Source: G963667675 sp965197565 (GTDB lineage: Bacteria > Chloroflexota > Dehalococcoidia > Lucifugimonadales > UBA3495). From it: 64,000 bases of DNA. The translations under genes were made by a program, and so were the position numbers. Below, in pieces: positions 1-8,918 of the stretch (position 1 is its first letter; each line of letters starts with the position of its first letter). Under the pieces are notes generated by a model. That model was not told the origin of the DNA, made no database searches, and worked only from the letters and a program-made list of their open reading frames with translations. The stretch covers positions 1,550,001 through 1,614,000 of the forward strand of contig CBDANK010000004.1 in the NCBI GenBank assembly GCA_965197565.1. The letters are read 5' to 3'.

Positions 1-580
1 TGCCTTGCACAATATCTTTCTGATATCCCGCTTTCTTCGGGGTCATCCATTCCGGCCCGTACTTGAGCCGCAAGAACTCCTCTGGCGGATTTGGCACTAA
101 GAACTTCTCGCCGACGAAGTCGATCTCTTTGAGATCGGTGAATAGGCTGACAGGAAAGCGTACCCCAGGGTATTGGAATATGCTGTCCCCAACTATATCG
201 AAGCAGGACCAGCTCAGCATCGTTGACGATTTCATGGTCCCTACACACCAATAATGGTCGTCCCGCTCTACCACGGCAAAAAAGCCGTTATCCCTGAAAG
301 CCGCGGCAACCTGTTCCGCAGTTTGTTCGATTGAATCCTTGCCGAGACCATCGAGGCTGATTATGGAGCCAATATCCATGTCGTCATCCCAGGGAATGAG
401 CGCATTGTCCCTGATAGCGCCCAGCAACGTGCCGGACATCAGGTGGAAGACGATTCCCAGTTGGTCCATGATCTGTTTGGCTTCTCTCAGTATCCCCTCA
501 GCGGTGGGCACGTCAATGGGATTGAGCTCTTCTCGCGCCCTATAGAAGTCTGCTGCGTTAGCTCCGGCATTTGAGGCCAT
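1..580 (-). CDS. LicD family protein (partial, 5' end only)
   Basis: The minus strand reads open from an ATG at 580, with a GGGAG ribosome site about 7 bases upstream, to the window edge (193 codons seen). Residues 50-71 hold the LicD/fukutin signature: G-T-L-L-G-A-I-R, then I-P-W-D-D-D-M-D-I-G. LicD proteins transfer phosphocholine or related groups onto cell-surface glycans, and the Asp cluster binds metal. The C-terminus is outside the window, so substrate cannot be judged. It begins 40 bases after the HNH gene on the same strand and may be co-transcribed with it. Family assignment is firm; the function is known only for the family. Confidence 0.85.
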   Translation of the reverse strand, partial: MASNAGANAADFYRAREELNPIDVPTAEGILREAKQIMDQLGIVFHLMSGTLLGAIRDNALIPWDDDMDIGSIISLDGLGKDSIEQTAEQVAAAFRDNGFFAVVERDDHYWCVGTMKSSTMLSWSCFDIVGDSIFQYPGVRFPVSLFTDLKEIDFVGEKFLVPNPPEEFLRLKYGPEWMTPKKAGYQKDIVQG

Positions 581-620
581 ATTTATCTCCCGCACTGACC
601 GGCTGGTCCATGAATAAACC

Positions 621-1409
621 CTATGGGGGGACATCACCCGTCTCGATTACTACTTCAACAGAGCAAGTCCCCAGCATGTCCTCAAGCGCGTTCCATTCGT
701 TGGGAGTCGCCTTGAGGCTCCAGGCCGATTTTACCCTTATCCAGTTAACGGCGTACTCACACCAATAGCTTGCGTCAGGAGGCTTCCACTCCTCCGGCCC
801 TTTAGCTCCCTTAGAGCGATTAGCAGAGGCAGTCACCGCTATCAAGTGGCCATCAAAGGAGAGATCATTGGCGTAGAGTTCTTTCTCCTGAGAGGTCCAT
901 ACCCAGCCCCCTGACCGGTGTGCGTTGGCCAAGGGAACCATGTGGTCGATATCCAGGTCCGCAGCGGCCTCTACAGTGGCCCCAATGTAGGGAGCAAGCC
1001 ATTGACCACTGTCGACAGTGCATCGATTGTCATCTCTGAAGCCGGTAGGCGCCAATGATTCGACAATCAAGACTTCCGCCCGCGTGTTCTGGCAATCTCT
1101 ATCGGCGTCAATCCAATGTTTCCAGTCCCCGCGGTCATACGCCGAAACCTCACTGGGAATGTCCGCGATGACGAGTTGGGGGACGCTGATGGCCCTAGCC
1201 GGGAATGCTGGTGTTCCGGTGGGGAAAATCGACGTAGCTGTTTGGGAGGCGGGGGATGGACTGGGAGGCGGCGTCTGAGAGACGCGGGTCTGAGCGGCAA
1301 CAGTGGCCCGCTGGGACGGACTTTCGCCTCTGATACGCTGGCAACTCGCCATGACAATTCCTGAGAGTATGACCAACATCAAGGTTAATAAGGCACTCCG
1401 GTAAACCAT
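621..1409 (-). CDS. Secreted HNH endonuclease family protein (DUF1524-like), probable lipoprotein
   Basis: This 262-residue protein has a hydrophobic N-terminus ending in M-A-S-C with Cys23, which looks like a lipoprotein signal, followed by a Ser/Thr/Pro-rich linker to about residue 70. The C-terminal half carries the His-Me finger signature D-I-D-H-M-V-P-L-A-N-A-H, then N-D-L near residue 185 and a downstream N-R-S-K-G segment, as in secreted HNH nucleases of the DUF1524/GmrSD type. It would cut nucleic acid outside the cytoplasm, perhaps for phosphate or nucleotide scavenging (inference). The ATG has GGGAG upstream. Family is confident; target and lipid anchoring are not shown directly. 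Confidence 0.85.
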   Translation of the reverse strand: MVYRSALLTLMLVILSGIVMASCQRIRGESPSQRATVAAQTRVSQTPPPSPSPASQTATSIFPTGTPAFPARAISVPQLVIADIPSEVSAYDRGDWKHWIDADRDCQNTRAEVLIVESLAPTGFRDDNRCTVDSGQWLAPYIGATVEAAADLDIDHMVPLANAHRSGGWVWTSQEKELYANDLSFDGHLIAVTASANRSKGAKGPEEWKPPDASYWCEYAVNWIRVKSAWSLKATPNEWNALEDMLGTCSVEVVIETGDVPP

Positions 1410-1714
1410 TGCTTGCTCCCGAGTGTTTGTGTGCGATACCGCCTAACGGAAGTAGTATATACTTCGGGACTCTCATCAAAATCCGGTCGTCGGCCCGCTA
1501 GGCTCCGAGAGTTGCTTAATCGACGAAGCACTAAGCATTGACTCAACCCGCTGAACCATTACAATCGACCCCATAAGCTCGCAGGCTATATCATACCGCT
1601 TGACAATAAAGTTACTCTGATTAGTGGCGGGGCTAGGGGCATGGGTGGAGTGAAAGCCAACATGAATCACATAAACCCACGGTCCGTTGGAGCCCGGACC
1701 AGGAGGCGAATGCA
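1410..1714. other. Divergent intergenic region
   Basis: This spacer of about 305 bases separates the minus-strand HNH gene from the plus-strand phosphotriesterase-like gene and must hold both promoters. I see no convincing -35/-10 pair, hairpin or additional gene. Confidence 0.5.
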
Positions 1715-2785
1715 GTGAATAAGGACTTGGCAAGCAAGGTACAGACTGTGTTGGGACCCATCCCGCCGGAACGGCTGGGGGTCACCATGACTCACGAGCA
1801 CTTGCTGGTAGACCTGGCAGTGGCCCATGGCGAACCGGATAACGCAAGCGGCAAAGGTCTCTACAACGAGCCGGTCTCCCAGGATACGGTGGGCCGGATA
1901 CGGCATTACGCCGCTCAAAACGCGGACAACGCCCGTTTGTTTGATGTCCCCACCGCGGTCCAGGAAGTCATGCTGTATAAACAACACGGTGGAGACTCAA
2001 TCGTGGACGCCACCAGCATTGGCATCGCTCGTGACCCCATAGGGTTGTTCCGTATCTCTCGCGCCACCGGGGTTAACATCATCATGGGAGCCTCTTACTA
2101 TGTAGCCGACTCTCATCCCGCCGGCATGGATAGTCTTACCGAGGACGACATATTTGAACAGATCGTCCGGGATGTAACCGAAGGGGTTGACGGCACGGTC
2201 ATCAGGTCGGGAGTCATCGGGGAGATTGGTTGTACCTGGCCCTTGGCGGATAACGAGCACAAAGTATTGCGGGCCTCGGCACGGGCCCAGAGAGTAACCG
2301 GCGCTCCCCTATTGATCCATCCGGGCCGGGACGAAACCGCGCCTCTGGAAATCATAGAAGTTCTCAGAGAGGCCGGAGCAGATCTCAGCCGCACCATCAT
2401 GGGCCACTTGGACCGCACAGTGTTTTTACGCGGCACCCTGACTCGTATCGCTGAGGCAGGCTGCTACCTGGAGTGGGACCTCTTCGGTAACGAGAACTCC
2501 TACTACGCCCTGAATCCGAATATTGATATGCCCAGCGACGCCAAGCGAATGGATGACATCGCCTGGATTTCCGCCGAAGGATATGAAGAGAAAGTCCTGG
2601 TCGCCCACGATATATGCGCGAAGCACCGCCTCGACAAGCACGGCGGCCATGGCTACTATTACATATTGGGCCACATAGTCCCTCGGATGCGGAAGCGGGG
2701 ATTCAGCAGCGAGGCGATAGACAACATCCTGGTCAACAATCCAAGGAGTGCCCTGACCTTTGCGGAGCCGGACACGGCGGTATGA
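1715..2785 (+). CDS. Phosphotriesterase-family metal hydrolase (PHP-like)
   Basis: The 356-residue protein is an amidohydrolase-superfamily barrel of the phosphotriesterase branch. Visible metal ligands are His27 and His29 (T-H-E-H-L), the His of L-L-I-H-P-G, the His of I-M-G-H-L-D-R and the Asp of V-A-H-D-I. At the bridging-ligand position, where PTE and lactonases have a carbamylated Lys, the sequence is G-E-I-G with Glu170. This resembles the phosphotriesterase-homology proteins (E. coli Php type), so organophosphate hydrolysis should not be assumed. It starts at a GTG with AGGAGG 8 bases upstream. It stands alone on its strand, with an inverted repeat downstream. Confidence 0.88.
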   Translation: MNKDLASKVQTVLGPIPPERLGVTMTHEHLLVDLAVAHGEPDNASGKGLYNEPVSQDTVGRIRHYAAQNADNARLFDVPTAVQEVMLYKQHGGDSIVDATSIGIARDPIGLFRISRATGVNIIMGASYYVADSHPAGMDSLTEDDIFEQIVRDVTEGVDGTVIRSGVIGEIGCTWPLADNEHKVLRASARAQRVTGAPLLIHPGRDETAPLEIIEVLREAGADLSRTIMGHLDRTVFLRGTLTRIAEAGCYLEWDLFGNENSYYALNPNIDMPSDAKRMDDIAWISAEGYEEKVLVAHDICAKHRLDKHGGHGYYYILGHIVPRMRKRGFSSEAIDNILVNNPRSALTFAEPDTAV

Positions 2786-3107
2786 AGTGGTGGTTGGTAA
2801 TTCCTCATTCGGTCAGAGAAGCAAGGGGTTGCGCCGGTTGTGCATATATTTTGCTGGTTCCCGCCGCGTTGCCTTTCATGGCGCTAAGGTTTCTCCTTCA
2901 ACGTGCTGCCCACCTATTTGGGGTGCATTTCTACATTGGCCCACTCCAAGGGCTTCAGATTTGTAGTGTTTGTGGCCGTCCATACGATGACCGTCGGTAA
3001 CTGTTCAGATTTGATGGGAATCGGTCCTTCGACTCCGCTGCGCTGCGCTCAGGATGAGCGGTTCCGTGTCAGTGCGCTCGCCAACTCTGAATAGTTACAA
3101 CCGTTGC

Positions 3108-3167
3108 GGTAGTGTCTCAGTTTGACCTACTGTTCAAGGTAATTCTCAATTAAACTGAGACACTACC
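3108..3167. repeat. 16-bp perfect inverted repeat with 28-nt spacer
   Basis: Arms 3108-3123 and 3152-3167 are perfect reverse complements (ggtagtgtctcagttt and its complement). They sit in a 500-base gene-free stretch (2786-3283) between two plus-strand genes. The rest of that stretch contains a short fragment resembling the dispersed palindromic repeats (about 3020-3062) and no convincing gene. The structure could be a terminator for the phosphotriesterase gene or, more likely from its AT-rich loop, a miniature relic of paired insertion-sequence ends. Confidence 0.7.
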
Positions 3168-3283
3168 ACCGTCGCCAATTGATTGACTCGCGCTAGGGAC
3201 AGGGGCATAATTGTTGAATCGGCGTCGCGTCGAGATGGGTTGCTGCGGAAAGATTGCTATACTGGAGAGAAGGAGGCTGACAT

Positions 3284-4417
3284 ATGGCTGATTACAGAAT
3301 CATCTCGTCGGATAACCACGTGGTAGAGCCGCCTGATATGTGGACAAGCCGCATGGATGCCAAGTACAAAGACCGGTGCCCCCGCGTCGAGAACAGCGGG
3401 CAGGGGGACGTCTGGTTCGTGGACAACGCGGCGACCTTCGGCACCATCTTCGGCATGGCGTCTCAGCCAGGCCGAAGGTTTGAAGACCCCAACTCTCTGG
3501 TGGAGGCCGACACTTTCGAGAACGCCCTCCCCGGGTCCTATGACGGCAATGCGGCCCTCAAAGACATGGACCTCGACGGGGTGGACGTAGGGCTTGTTTA
3601 CCCCAGCCTTGCCATATTCCTGTATATAGCGGTGGCCGACAGCGACCTTCTAACGGCCATCCAGCGCACTTACAACGATTTCGCCGCTGAGTACTGTAGC
3701 GCCGACCCCAAGCGACTCAAGCCTATAGCCACCCTTAACGTGGACGATATAAGGACCGGCGTCGAAGAGATGGAGAGATGTGCCAAGATGGGTTTCGCAG
3801 GGGCTAGCATCCCGGCTTACAATCTGCGCCTGCCTTACAGTTCTCCGGATTTCGACCTGCTGTGGGCCGCGGCTCAGGACCTGCGTATGCCCCTCAGCCT
3901 GCATATCGCCACCACTAGGCCCGAGCCCGGTGTTATCTGGGACCATCTGGCCATGGACTCCTTTGCATTCGCCAACCACCTCTTAGCCAACGGAGACCAC
4001 TGGGTCCGGATGGCCTTCTACGAAATAATCCAGACCGGCGTCTTCGACCGCTTCCCCAAGCTAATGGTTGGTTCGGTGGAGCACGAGCTCAACTGGGTGC
4101 CCTATTTCTTGGAGCGAATGGACTACGACTACAACGAGCGAGCCGGCGGCAGGCTAGGCTACCGGCTGAAGAACGACATGATTCCCAGCGACGTCTTCCA
4201 CAGCAACTGCTTCGTGGACTTCCAGGAGGACGCCTTGGGAATACAACACCGGGACATCATAGGCGTCGACAATATCCTGTGGGGCTCCGACTATCCTCAT
4301 ACCGAGTCCACCTTTCCCAGAAGCCAACAGATATTGGATAAGATCCTAGCGGACTGCACTGAGGAGGAAAGGGCTAAAATAACCAGCGGCAACAGCGCCA
4401 GGGTATACGGTCTTTAG
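3284..4417 (+). CDS. Amidohydrolase family protein (COG2159 type), copy 1
   Basis: A 377-residue TIM-barrel metal hydrolase or decarboxylase of the amidohydrolase-2 group (ACMSD relatives). The N-terminal metal motif is S-D-N-H-V at residues 9-13, a D-x-H variant of the usual H-x-H. Other expected motifs are L-H-I-A near 207, the E-H/E-L-N-W segment near 268 and W-G-S-D-Y-P-H-T-E-S near 345. AGGAGG lies just upstream of the ATG. The gene at 19771-20904 has the same length and shares many identical blocks, so the two are paralogs. The substrate is unknown; such proteins act on C-C or C-N bonds of cyclic acids. A hairpin follows the stop. Confidence 0.88.
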   Translation: MADYRIISSDNHVVEPPDMWTSRMDAKYKDRCPRVENSGQGDVWFVDNAATFGTIFGMASQPGRRFEDPNSLVEADTFENALPGSYDGNAALKDMDLDGVDVGLVYPSLAIFLYIAVADSDLLTAIQRTYNDFAAEYCSADPKRLKPIATLNVDDIRTGVEEMERCAKMGFAGASIPAYNLRLPYSSPDFDLLWAAAQDLRMPLSLHIATTRPEPGVIWDHLAMDSFAFANHLLANGDHWVRMAFYEIIQTGVFDRFPKLMVGSVEHELNWVPYFLERMDYDYNERAGGRLGYRLKNDMIPSDVFHSNCFVDFQEDALGIQHRDIIGVDNILWGSDYPHTESTFPRSQQILDKILADCTEEERAKITSGNSARVYGL

Positions 4418-4454
4418 AGTCCGGCTCTCGGTCAGGCCGGACTTTCGCGGCATT

Positions 4455-4484
4455 CAGCAGGCACTGCCAAGGGAGTGCCTGCTG
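4455..4484 (+). terminator. Hairpin after amidohydrolase 1
   Basis: An 11-bp perfect stem (4455-4465 with 4474-4484) and an 8-base loop lie 37 bases after the amidohydrolase stop, followed by a short T-rich stretch (ttatta). This is consistent with intrinsic termination before the next gene. Confidence 0.6.
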
Positions 4485-4545
4485 TTATTATGCGGCTTGA
4501 TGTGGGAAAGGTCGGGTTAACCGAGCTCATGGAGGCATAAGAGAC

Positions 4546-6114
4546 ATGGCAGTTCAGCAATACGATGTAATCATACTTGGAGGAGGCCACAACGGCCTCG
4601 TCACTGCCGCCTATTTGGCCAAAGAGGGCATCAACGTTCTGGTGCTGGAGCGGCGGGATATGGTGGGAGGGGCCTGCGTAACCGAAGAACTGTTCCCGGG
4701 TTTCAAATTCTCCACCGCGTCCATGTTCTTGGGCCTATTACAGCCCAAGGTGGTCCAGGACTTGAAGCTGTCCGAATACGGCTACGAAGCCTACAGCACC
4801 GACCCAACAGACCTTTTGCCTTTCCCCGACGGGACCTACCTCGCCGGCTGGAAGGACGAGCAAAAGCTGACTGAAGAGATTTCAAAGTTTTCCTCAAGAG
4901 ATGCTCAGGCGTATTTCCAGGTGCAGCGTTTTCTCGATAAATACGAGCATTACATCACCGGGACCTGGCTACGTACCCCGCCCACTTTTGCCGAGGTAGC
5001 CGCTCGCTTCAGGACTCCCGAGGAACAGGAAGCCTTTCGGCTAATAATGATGGGCAGCATGGCCGAGTTTGTTGACCAAAGATTTGAGTCTGACGCGGTT
5101 AAGATACTTATCGCCGCCCTGGCCCCTGTGGGCAACCCCGTCGGTCTCCGCAGCAAAGGGAACATGTACCAGATGTTTAGGGGCAGGTTGGCCGAGGCCC
5201 AAGGCGAAAGGGGAGTATGGGGATACAGCCGGGGAGGCATGGGAGGGATCACCCAAGCCATAGCCAAGAGCGCCCAGGCCAACGGGGCCACCATTCGCAC
5301 CAATGCCGAAATCGAGCGCATCTTAGTGGAAAACGGTAGGACTGTTGGGGTGGCGCTAACCAGCGGCGAGGAGATCCGGGCTGGAGCGGTGGCCTCCAAC
5401 GCCGACCCCAAGAGAACTTTCTTGAACCTGGTGGAACCTCAACATCTTCCGGAGGATTTTCGGAACTCAATTGGCCGGATCAACATGAAGGGCGACTTCG
5501 CCAAGATGTTCTTGGCCTTGGATGACCGTCCTCAATGGGCCTGCTTCCACGGAGCAGACCCCGGCACCCGAGACCATGGATTCATCACCATCAACCCTTC
5601 CATAGAGTACAGTGAGAAAGCCTGGCAGGACTGCATGAACGGCTACCCCTCCCATGACCCCTGGTTTATGCTGCACGTCCAATCTCTCACCGACCCCTCT
5701 CTGGCTCCGCCAGGAAAGCAAGCTATGACCGTATACATACAGTACGTTCCCTATGATCTCAAGGAGGGTTCGTGGGAGGATGAAAGGGAGCGGTTTACGA
5801 ACCGATGTATCGACGTGCTGTCCGAATATATCCCCAACTTAAAGGACATCATCTTAGACCGTGTCCTTTTCGGCCCGCGAGACTTGGAAGAGCGGTTCTA
5901 TCTGACAGAGAGCACCATGCACCACGGGTGGATGATGCCCGATCAGATTTTCAACTACAGGCCCGTAGCCGGCTGGTCCGATTATCGGACTCCTGTCCAC
6001 AATCTCTACCTCTGCGGGTCGGGCGCCCATCCAGGAGGCGGAGTGTCCGGCGCTCCCGGCCACAACGCGGCCCAACAGATCATCATGGACTGGCGGGAGG
6101 GGATCATAAGCTGA
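4546..6114 (+). CDS. FAD-dependent oxidoreductase, phytoene desaturase/PYROXD2-like (COG1233)
   Basis: The 522-residue protein opens with a dinucleotide-binding fold, I-I-L-G-G-G-H-N-G-L at residues 9-18, then L-V-L-E-R-R and G-G-A-C-V-T-E-E, the pattern of CrtI-like amine oxidases. The C-terminus has the second FAD-contact segment L-Y-L-C-G-S-G-A-H-P-G-G-G-V-S-G near 490-506. Members oxidise or isomerise hydrophobic substrates. There are no carotenoid genes nearby, so carotenoid desaturation is not supported; the closer match is to the PYROXD2-like group of unknown substrate. It follows a hairpin, so it is probably transcribed separately from the amidohydrolase. Confidence 0.85.
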   Translation: MAVQQYDVIILGGGHNGLVTAAYLAKEGINVLVLERRDMVGGACVTEELFPGFKFSTASMFLGLLQPKVVQDLKLSEYGYEAYSTDPTDLLPFPDGTYLAGWKDEQKLTEEISKFSSRDAQAYFQVQRFLDKYEHYITGTWLRTPPTFAEVAARFRTPEEQEAFRLIMMGSMAEFVDQRFESDAVKILIAALAPVGNPVGLRSKGNMYQMFRGRLAEAQGERGVWGYSRGGMGGITQAIAKSAQANGATIRTNAEIERILVENGRTVGVALTSGEEIRAGAVASNADPKRTFLNLVEPQHLPEDFRNSIGRINMKGDFAKMFLALDDRPQWACFHGADPGTRDHGFITINPSIEYSEKAWQDCMNGYPSHDPWFMLHVQSLTDPSLAPPGKQAMTVYIQYVPYDLKEGSWEDERERFTNRCIDVLSEYIPNLKDIILDRVLFGPRDLEERFYLTESTMHHGWMMPDQIFNYRPVAGWSDYRTPVHNLYLCGSGAHPGGGVSGAPGHNAAQQIIMDWREGIIS

Positions 6115-6172
6115 CCCATAGCCGGTAAACAGAAGGGGTTATGGCAACAGAAAAAGCAGCCTGGCGGCCGCC

Positions 6173-6913
6173 CTACAGATCAACCGCCGCCAGCCCTTCT
6201 ATTGCCAAGCCATACCCCAGCATATCCTGCATCTGCCTCTTGAGTTGCAGCGTCATGGCTACCCTGCTATAGCGGAGAGTAAGGTCCGGCTTTTCGGCCA
6301 GTTGATCCGCTAGTTCCCAGGCCCTGGGAAGCAGAAGCTCGCGAGGCAGAACTTCGGCGACTACACCTAGCTCGTGGGCCTCTTTCGCTGATAAAGTCTG
6401 GCCGGTCAAAAGGAAATACCGGCCTCGGTTTTGCCCCAACAACAGGGGCCATATGACATGGACGCCATCGCCGGGCACCACCCCCCGCGGGAAGTGGGGC
6501 GCATCCTGGAATGTGGCGTTTTCCGAGGCCAGTACGATGTCCGACATCACCGGGATTTCAGCGTGGATCAATGCCGGGCCATTAACCGCTCCGATGATGG
6601 GCACCTCGATCTCTAACAGATTGACCAAGAGCCGCTTACCTTCCCAGTAGGTCAGGTCCCAGGTCTTGGGCGTCCTGCGGGGGCGGGTTCCCTCGAACTC
6701 GGCGCAATAGTCGTCGCCGGTGCCGGTGATAATAACCACCCGGTTCTCCGGATCGCTTCCAATGTCGGAAAAAGCGTAGCCGAATTCACCATGGGCAGGC
6801 CCGCCCCATTTCAAGCTGCCTCCATTGGAGTGGAAGGTGACCTGAAGGATACCGTTTCGCCGCTTGAATTTCACTGTTTGGTACTTGTTTTCGTATTCTT
6901 CCAGCTTTGACAT
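6173..6913 (-). CDS. Enoyl-CoA hydratase/isomerase (crotonase) family protein
   Basis: The 246-residue protein has the crotonase fold: V-V-I-I-T-G-T-G-D-D-Y near 60, N-G-P-A near 110, and G-V-V-P-G-D-G-V near 144. The first catalytic Glu of hydratases is present (H-A-E-I-P-V), but the Q-P-E site holding the second Glu reads Q-D-A-P. A classic hydratase reaction is therefore doubtful; an isomerase, hydrolase or other CoA-ester reaction is equally possible. GGGGG lies upstream of the ATG. It is convergent with the flavoprotein gene and follows the propeller gene on the same strand. Confidence 0.85.
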   Translation of the reverse strand: MSKLEEYENKYQTVKFKRRNGILQVTFHSNGGSLKWGGPAHGEFGYAFSDIGSDPENRVVIITGTGDDYCAEFEGTRPRRTPKTWDLTYWEGKRLLVNLLEIEVPIIGAVNGPALIHAEIPVMSDIVLASENATFQDAPHFPRGVVPGDGVHVIWPLLLGQNRGRYFLLTGQTLSAKEAHELGVVAEVLPRELLLPRAWELADQLAEKPDLTLRYSRVAMTLQLKRQMQDMLGYGLAIEGLAAVDL

Positions 6914-7026
6914 AGCTATCCCCCAGCACCTTCTGGAAAGCCCTCACCAGAGATTTCAAGAAACCACGGTCTGGAACAAGAGCCCTCTACAACAGCCATT
7001 CCCGATGAGCATGACTGGCTAGTTGC

Positions 7027-7995
7027 TTATTGAGGCAGCCATGCTATGGCCCGAATCTCACTAAACTCTCGGTTCACCTTCTGCCACGAGTCGCCGGCGT
7101 CCTCGCTGACGTAAATTTCCCCGAAAAGGCTGAAGGAAAGGATACGGTCAGGGTTGGCCGGATTGGTGGCAAAGCCGTAGAGCGGAGAGTTGGGTTCCAC
7201 TGGAAGCGGGCGGGTTTCCCAAGTTTCGCCGCCGTCGGTGCTGCGTTGCAGGTTGCCGCTGGAGCCCATGGCGCTGTCGCCGCAACTAGCGAAGATCACC
7301 TTGGGGTTGTCGGGCTTGACGGCGATCCAACGACAGTAAGCTGAAGGAAACTTGTTGGAGATGTCCATGGCCTGCCAGCTCTCGCCCACATCGTCGCTGG
7401 CAAAGATCTCGCGAGGCGTGCTGGTAATCACCTGGTTGGGGTTGCCCTTCGCCACCAACATGCCGTGGATATCGGGGTCGGTGACGCCCTCAATTCGGGT
7501 CCAAGTGTCGCCGCCGTCCAAGCTGCGGTGAACGCCGTCGATCTCCACACCGGCCCACACAATCCGGGAGTCGTCGGGATCAACCACCATGGCGGTGACC
7601 CTGGGGGTGCCGATAGCGCACTCCTCAGCCAGGTCCAGCGAAAGTTGGTCCCAGTGGCGGCCTCCATCACGGGAGCGGTACAATCCCGGAGGGCTGGTGC
7701 CGGCGAATATCGTAGCCGGCGAAGAAGAACTGACGGCCAAGGACCAAATGTTGATGCTCTGCTCAAGATCGTTCATTCGTTCCCAACTGACGCCGTTGTC
7801 AACACTTTGGTACAAACCCGAATCCGTGCCGGCGAACACGGTATGGGGCTCAGCCGGATGCACAGCAAGAGCGCGGGCGCGGCTCTCCAATGGCATAGGC
7901 GTGCGCACCCGGTCCCAGGTGTCGCCGCCGTCGGGACTTTGCCACACACCCTGTCCTACGGTGGCGATACAAATGGTGAAGTCCTTAGCCATCAC
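7027..7995 (-). CDS. Asp-box (BNR) beta-propeller protein, Ycf48/sortilin-like
   Basis: A 322-residue protein built from about seven repeats with Asp-box motifs such as S-P-D-G-G-D-T-W, S-V-D-N-G-V-S-W, S-R-D-G-G-R-H-W, S-L-D-G-G-D-T-W, S-D-D-V-G-E-S-W, S-T-D-G-G-E-T-W and S-E-D-A-G-D-S-W. This is the pattern of seven-bladed BNR propellers. It has no signal peptide, unusual for a family that is mostly exported, so it may be cytoplasmic. No sialidase catalytic set is evident. AAGGAGG precedes the ATG. The second propeller at 33120-34193 is related in architecture. Function unknown; binding or scaffolding is only a guess. Confidence 0.8.
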   Translation of the reverse strand: MMAKDFTICIATVGQGVWQSPDGGDTWDRVRTPMPLESRARALAVHPAEPHTVFAGTDSGLYQSVDNGVSWERMNDLEQSINIWSLAVSSSSPATIFAGTSPPGLYRSRDGGRHWDQLSLDLAEECAIGTPRVTAMVVDPDDSRIVWAGVEIDGVHRSLDGGDTWTRIEGVTDPDIHGMLVAKGNPNQVITSTPREIFASDDVGESWQAMDISNKFPSAYCRWIAVKPDNPKVIFASCGDSAMGSSGNLQRSTDGGETWETRPLPVEPNSPLYGFATNPANPDRILSFSLFGEIYVSEDAGDSWQKVNREFSEIRAIAWLPQ

Positions 7996-8213
7996 GGTAC
8001 CTCCTTTATCAATTGAACAATTTTTGCAGAATGCCTCATTCTAGGTTAATTGCAGACGTAAAACAATCCTCAGACCCCGAATTCGCAAATTTACCCGGTG
8101 GCCGGGCAGACAGGCGGTGAGGCAGCGGAGTCCCTCCTTGGTTGACACCGATCTAGCTCGTGGCTAGTATGCGACTTGTCCCAGAGGCCCCAATTCCCGG
8201 TCTAGGAGCTTGC

Positions 8214-8897
8214 ATGGACCTCAAAACCGTTGACCACCTGCTCACCACCACCCGCACGGTCCGGAAGCGGCTGGACTTGGACCGGCCAGTGGAGCCTCAG
8301 GTAATTGAGCGATGCATCGAGATCGCCATGCAGGCGCCGACGGCCTCCAATCTCCAGGGCTGGCACTTCCTGGTAGTCGAAGACGCGGCGGCGCGCGGGG
8401 CCCTGGCGGATATCTATCGGAAAGGTTTTCGCGATTATCGGGCCATGCAGGAACGACAGGCGCCGCGCTGGTCCCACGGAGACGCTCGGGCTGGGCAGCG
8501 AACCCGAATCGGAGCGTCCAGCACATACCTCGAAGAGAATCTCCACCGGGTCCCCATATTCATCATCCCGTGCGTGGAAGCCCAAATGGAGCAAGTGCCG
8601 CACCTCTTGGAAATGCGGGACCACACATCGCTCTACAATGCTTCAGTATACGGGTCTATCCTGCCCGCCGCTTGGTCCCTGATGCTGGCCCTTCGCGCCC
8701 GGGGCTTGGGCTCGGCCTGGACTACTCTGCACCTGATGTACGAGGAAGAGGCGGCGGAGGTCCTGGGGATACCGGAGCACGTAATCCAAGTGGCCTTGTT
8801 GCCCGTAGCCTACTACACCGGCTCGGATTTCAGGCCGGCCAAACGCTTGCCCGCCCAGGACCTGACCCACTGGAACGCTTGGGGCGGCAAGAAGTAG
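8214..8897 (+). CDS. Nitroreductase family protein
   Basis: A 227-residue FMN oxidoreductase. N-terminal T-T-R-T-V-R-K-R-L-D-L and A-P-T-A-S-N-L-Q-G-W (near 40-52) are the FMN-binding segments, and G-L-G-S-A-W-T-T near 165 is the C-terminal one. The frame is open further upstream (GTG 8160, ATG 8169), but the ATG at 8214 has TAGGAG 6 bases before it and fits the family length. The SDR gene starts 21 bases downstream, so they probably form a transcription unit. The family reduces nitro groups, quinones or iodinated compounds using NAD(P)H; substrate unknown here. Confidence 0.88.
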   Translation: MDLKTVDHLLTTTRTVRKRLDLDRPVEPQVIERCIEIAMQAPTASNLQGWHFLVVEDAAARGALADIYRKGFRDYRAMQERQAPRWSHGDARAGQRTRIGASSTYLEENLHRVPIFIIPCVEAQMEQVPHLLEMRDHTSLYNASVYGSILPAAWSLMLALRARGLGSAWTTLHLMYEEEAAEVLGIPEHVIQVALLPVAYYTGSDFRPAKRLPAQDLTHWNAWGGKK

Positions 8898-8918
8898 GTC
8901 CCCGGAGAGGTTAGAGCT

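Noticed and set aside
4546..6114. Carotenoid phytoene desaturase
   Set aside because: No crtB or crtE neighbours, and the sequence is closer to PYROXD2-like oxidoreductases.
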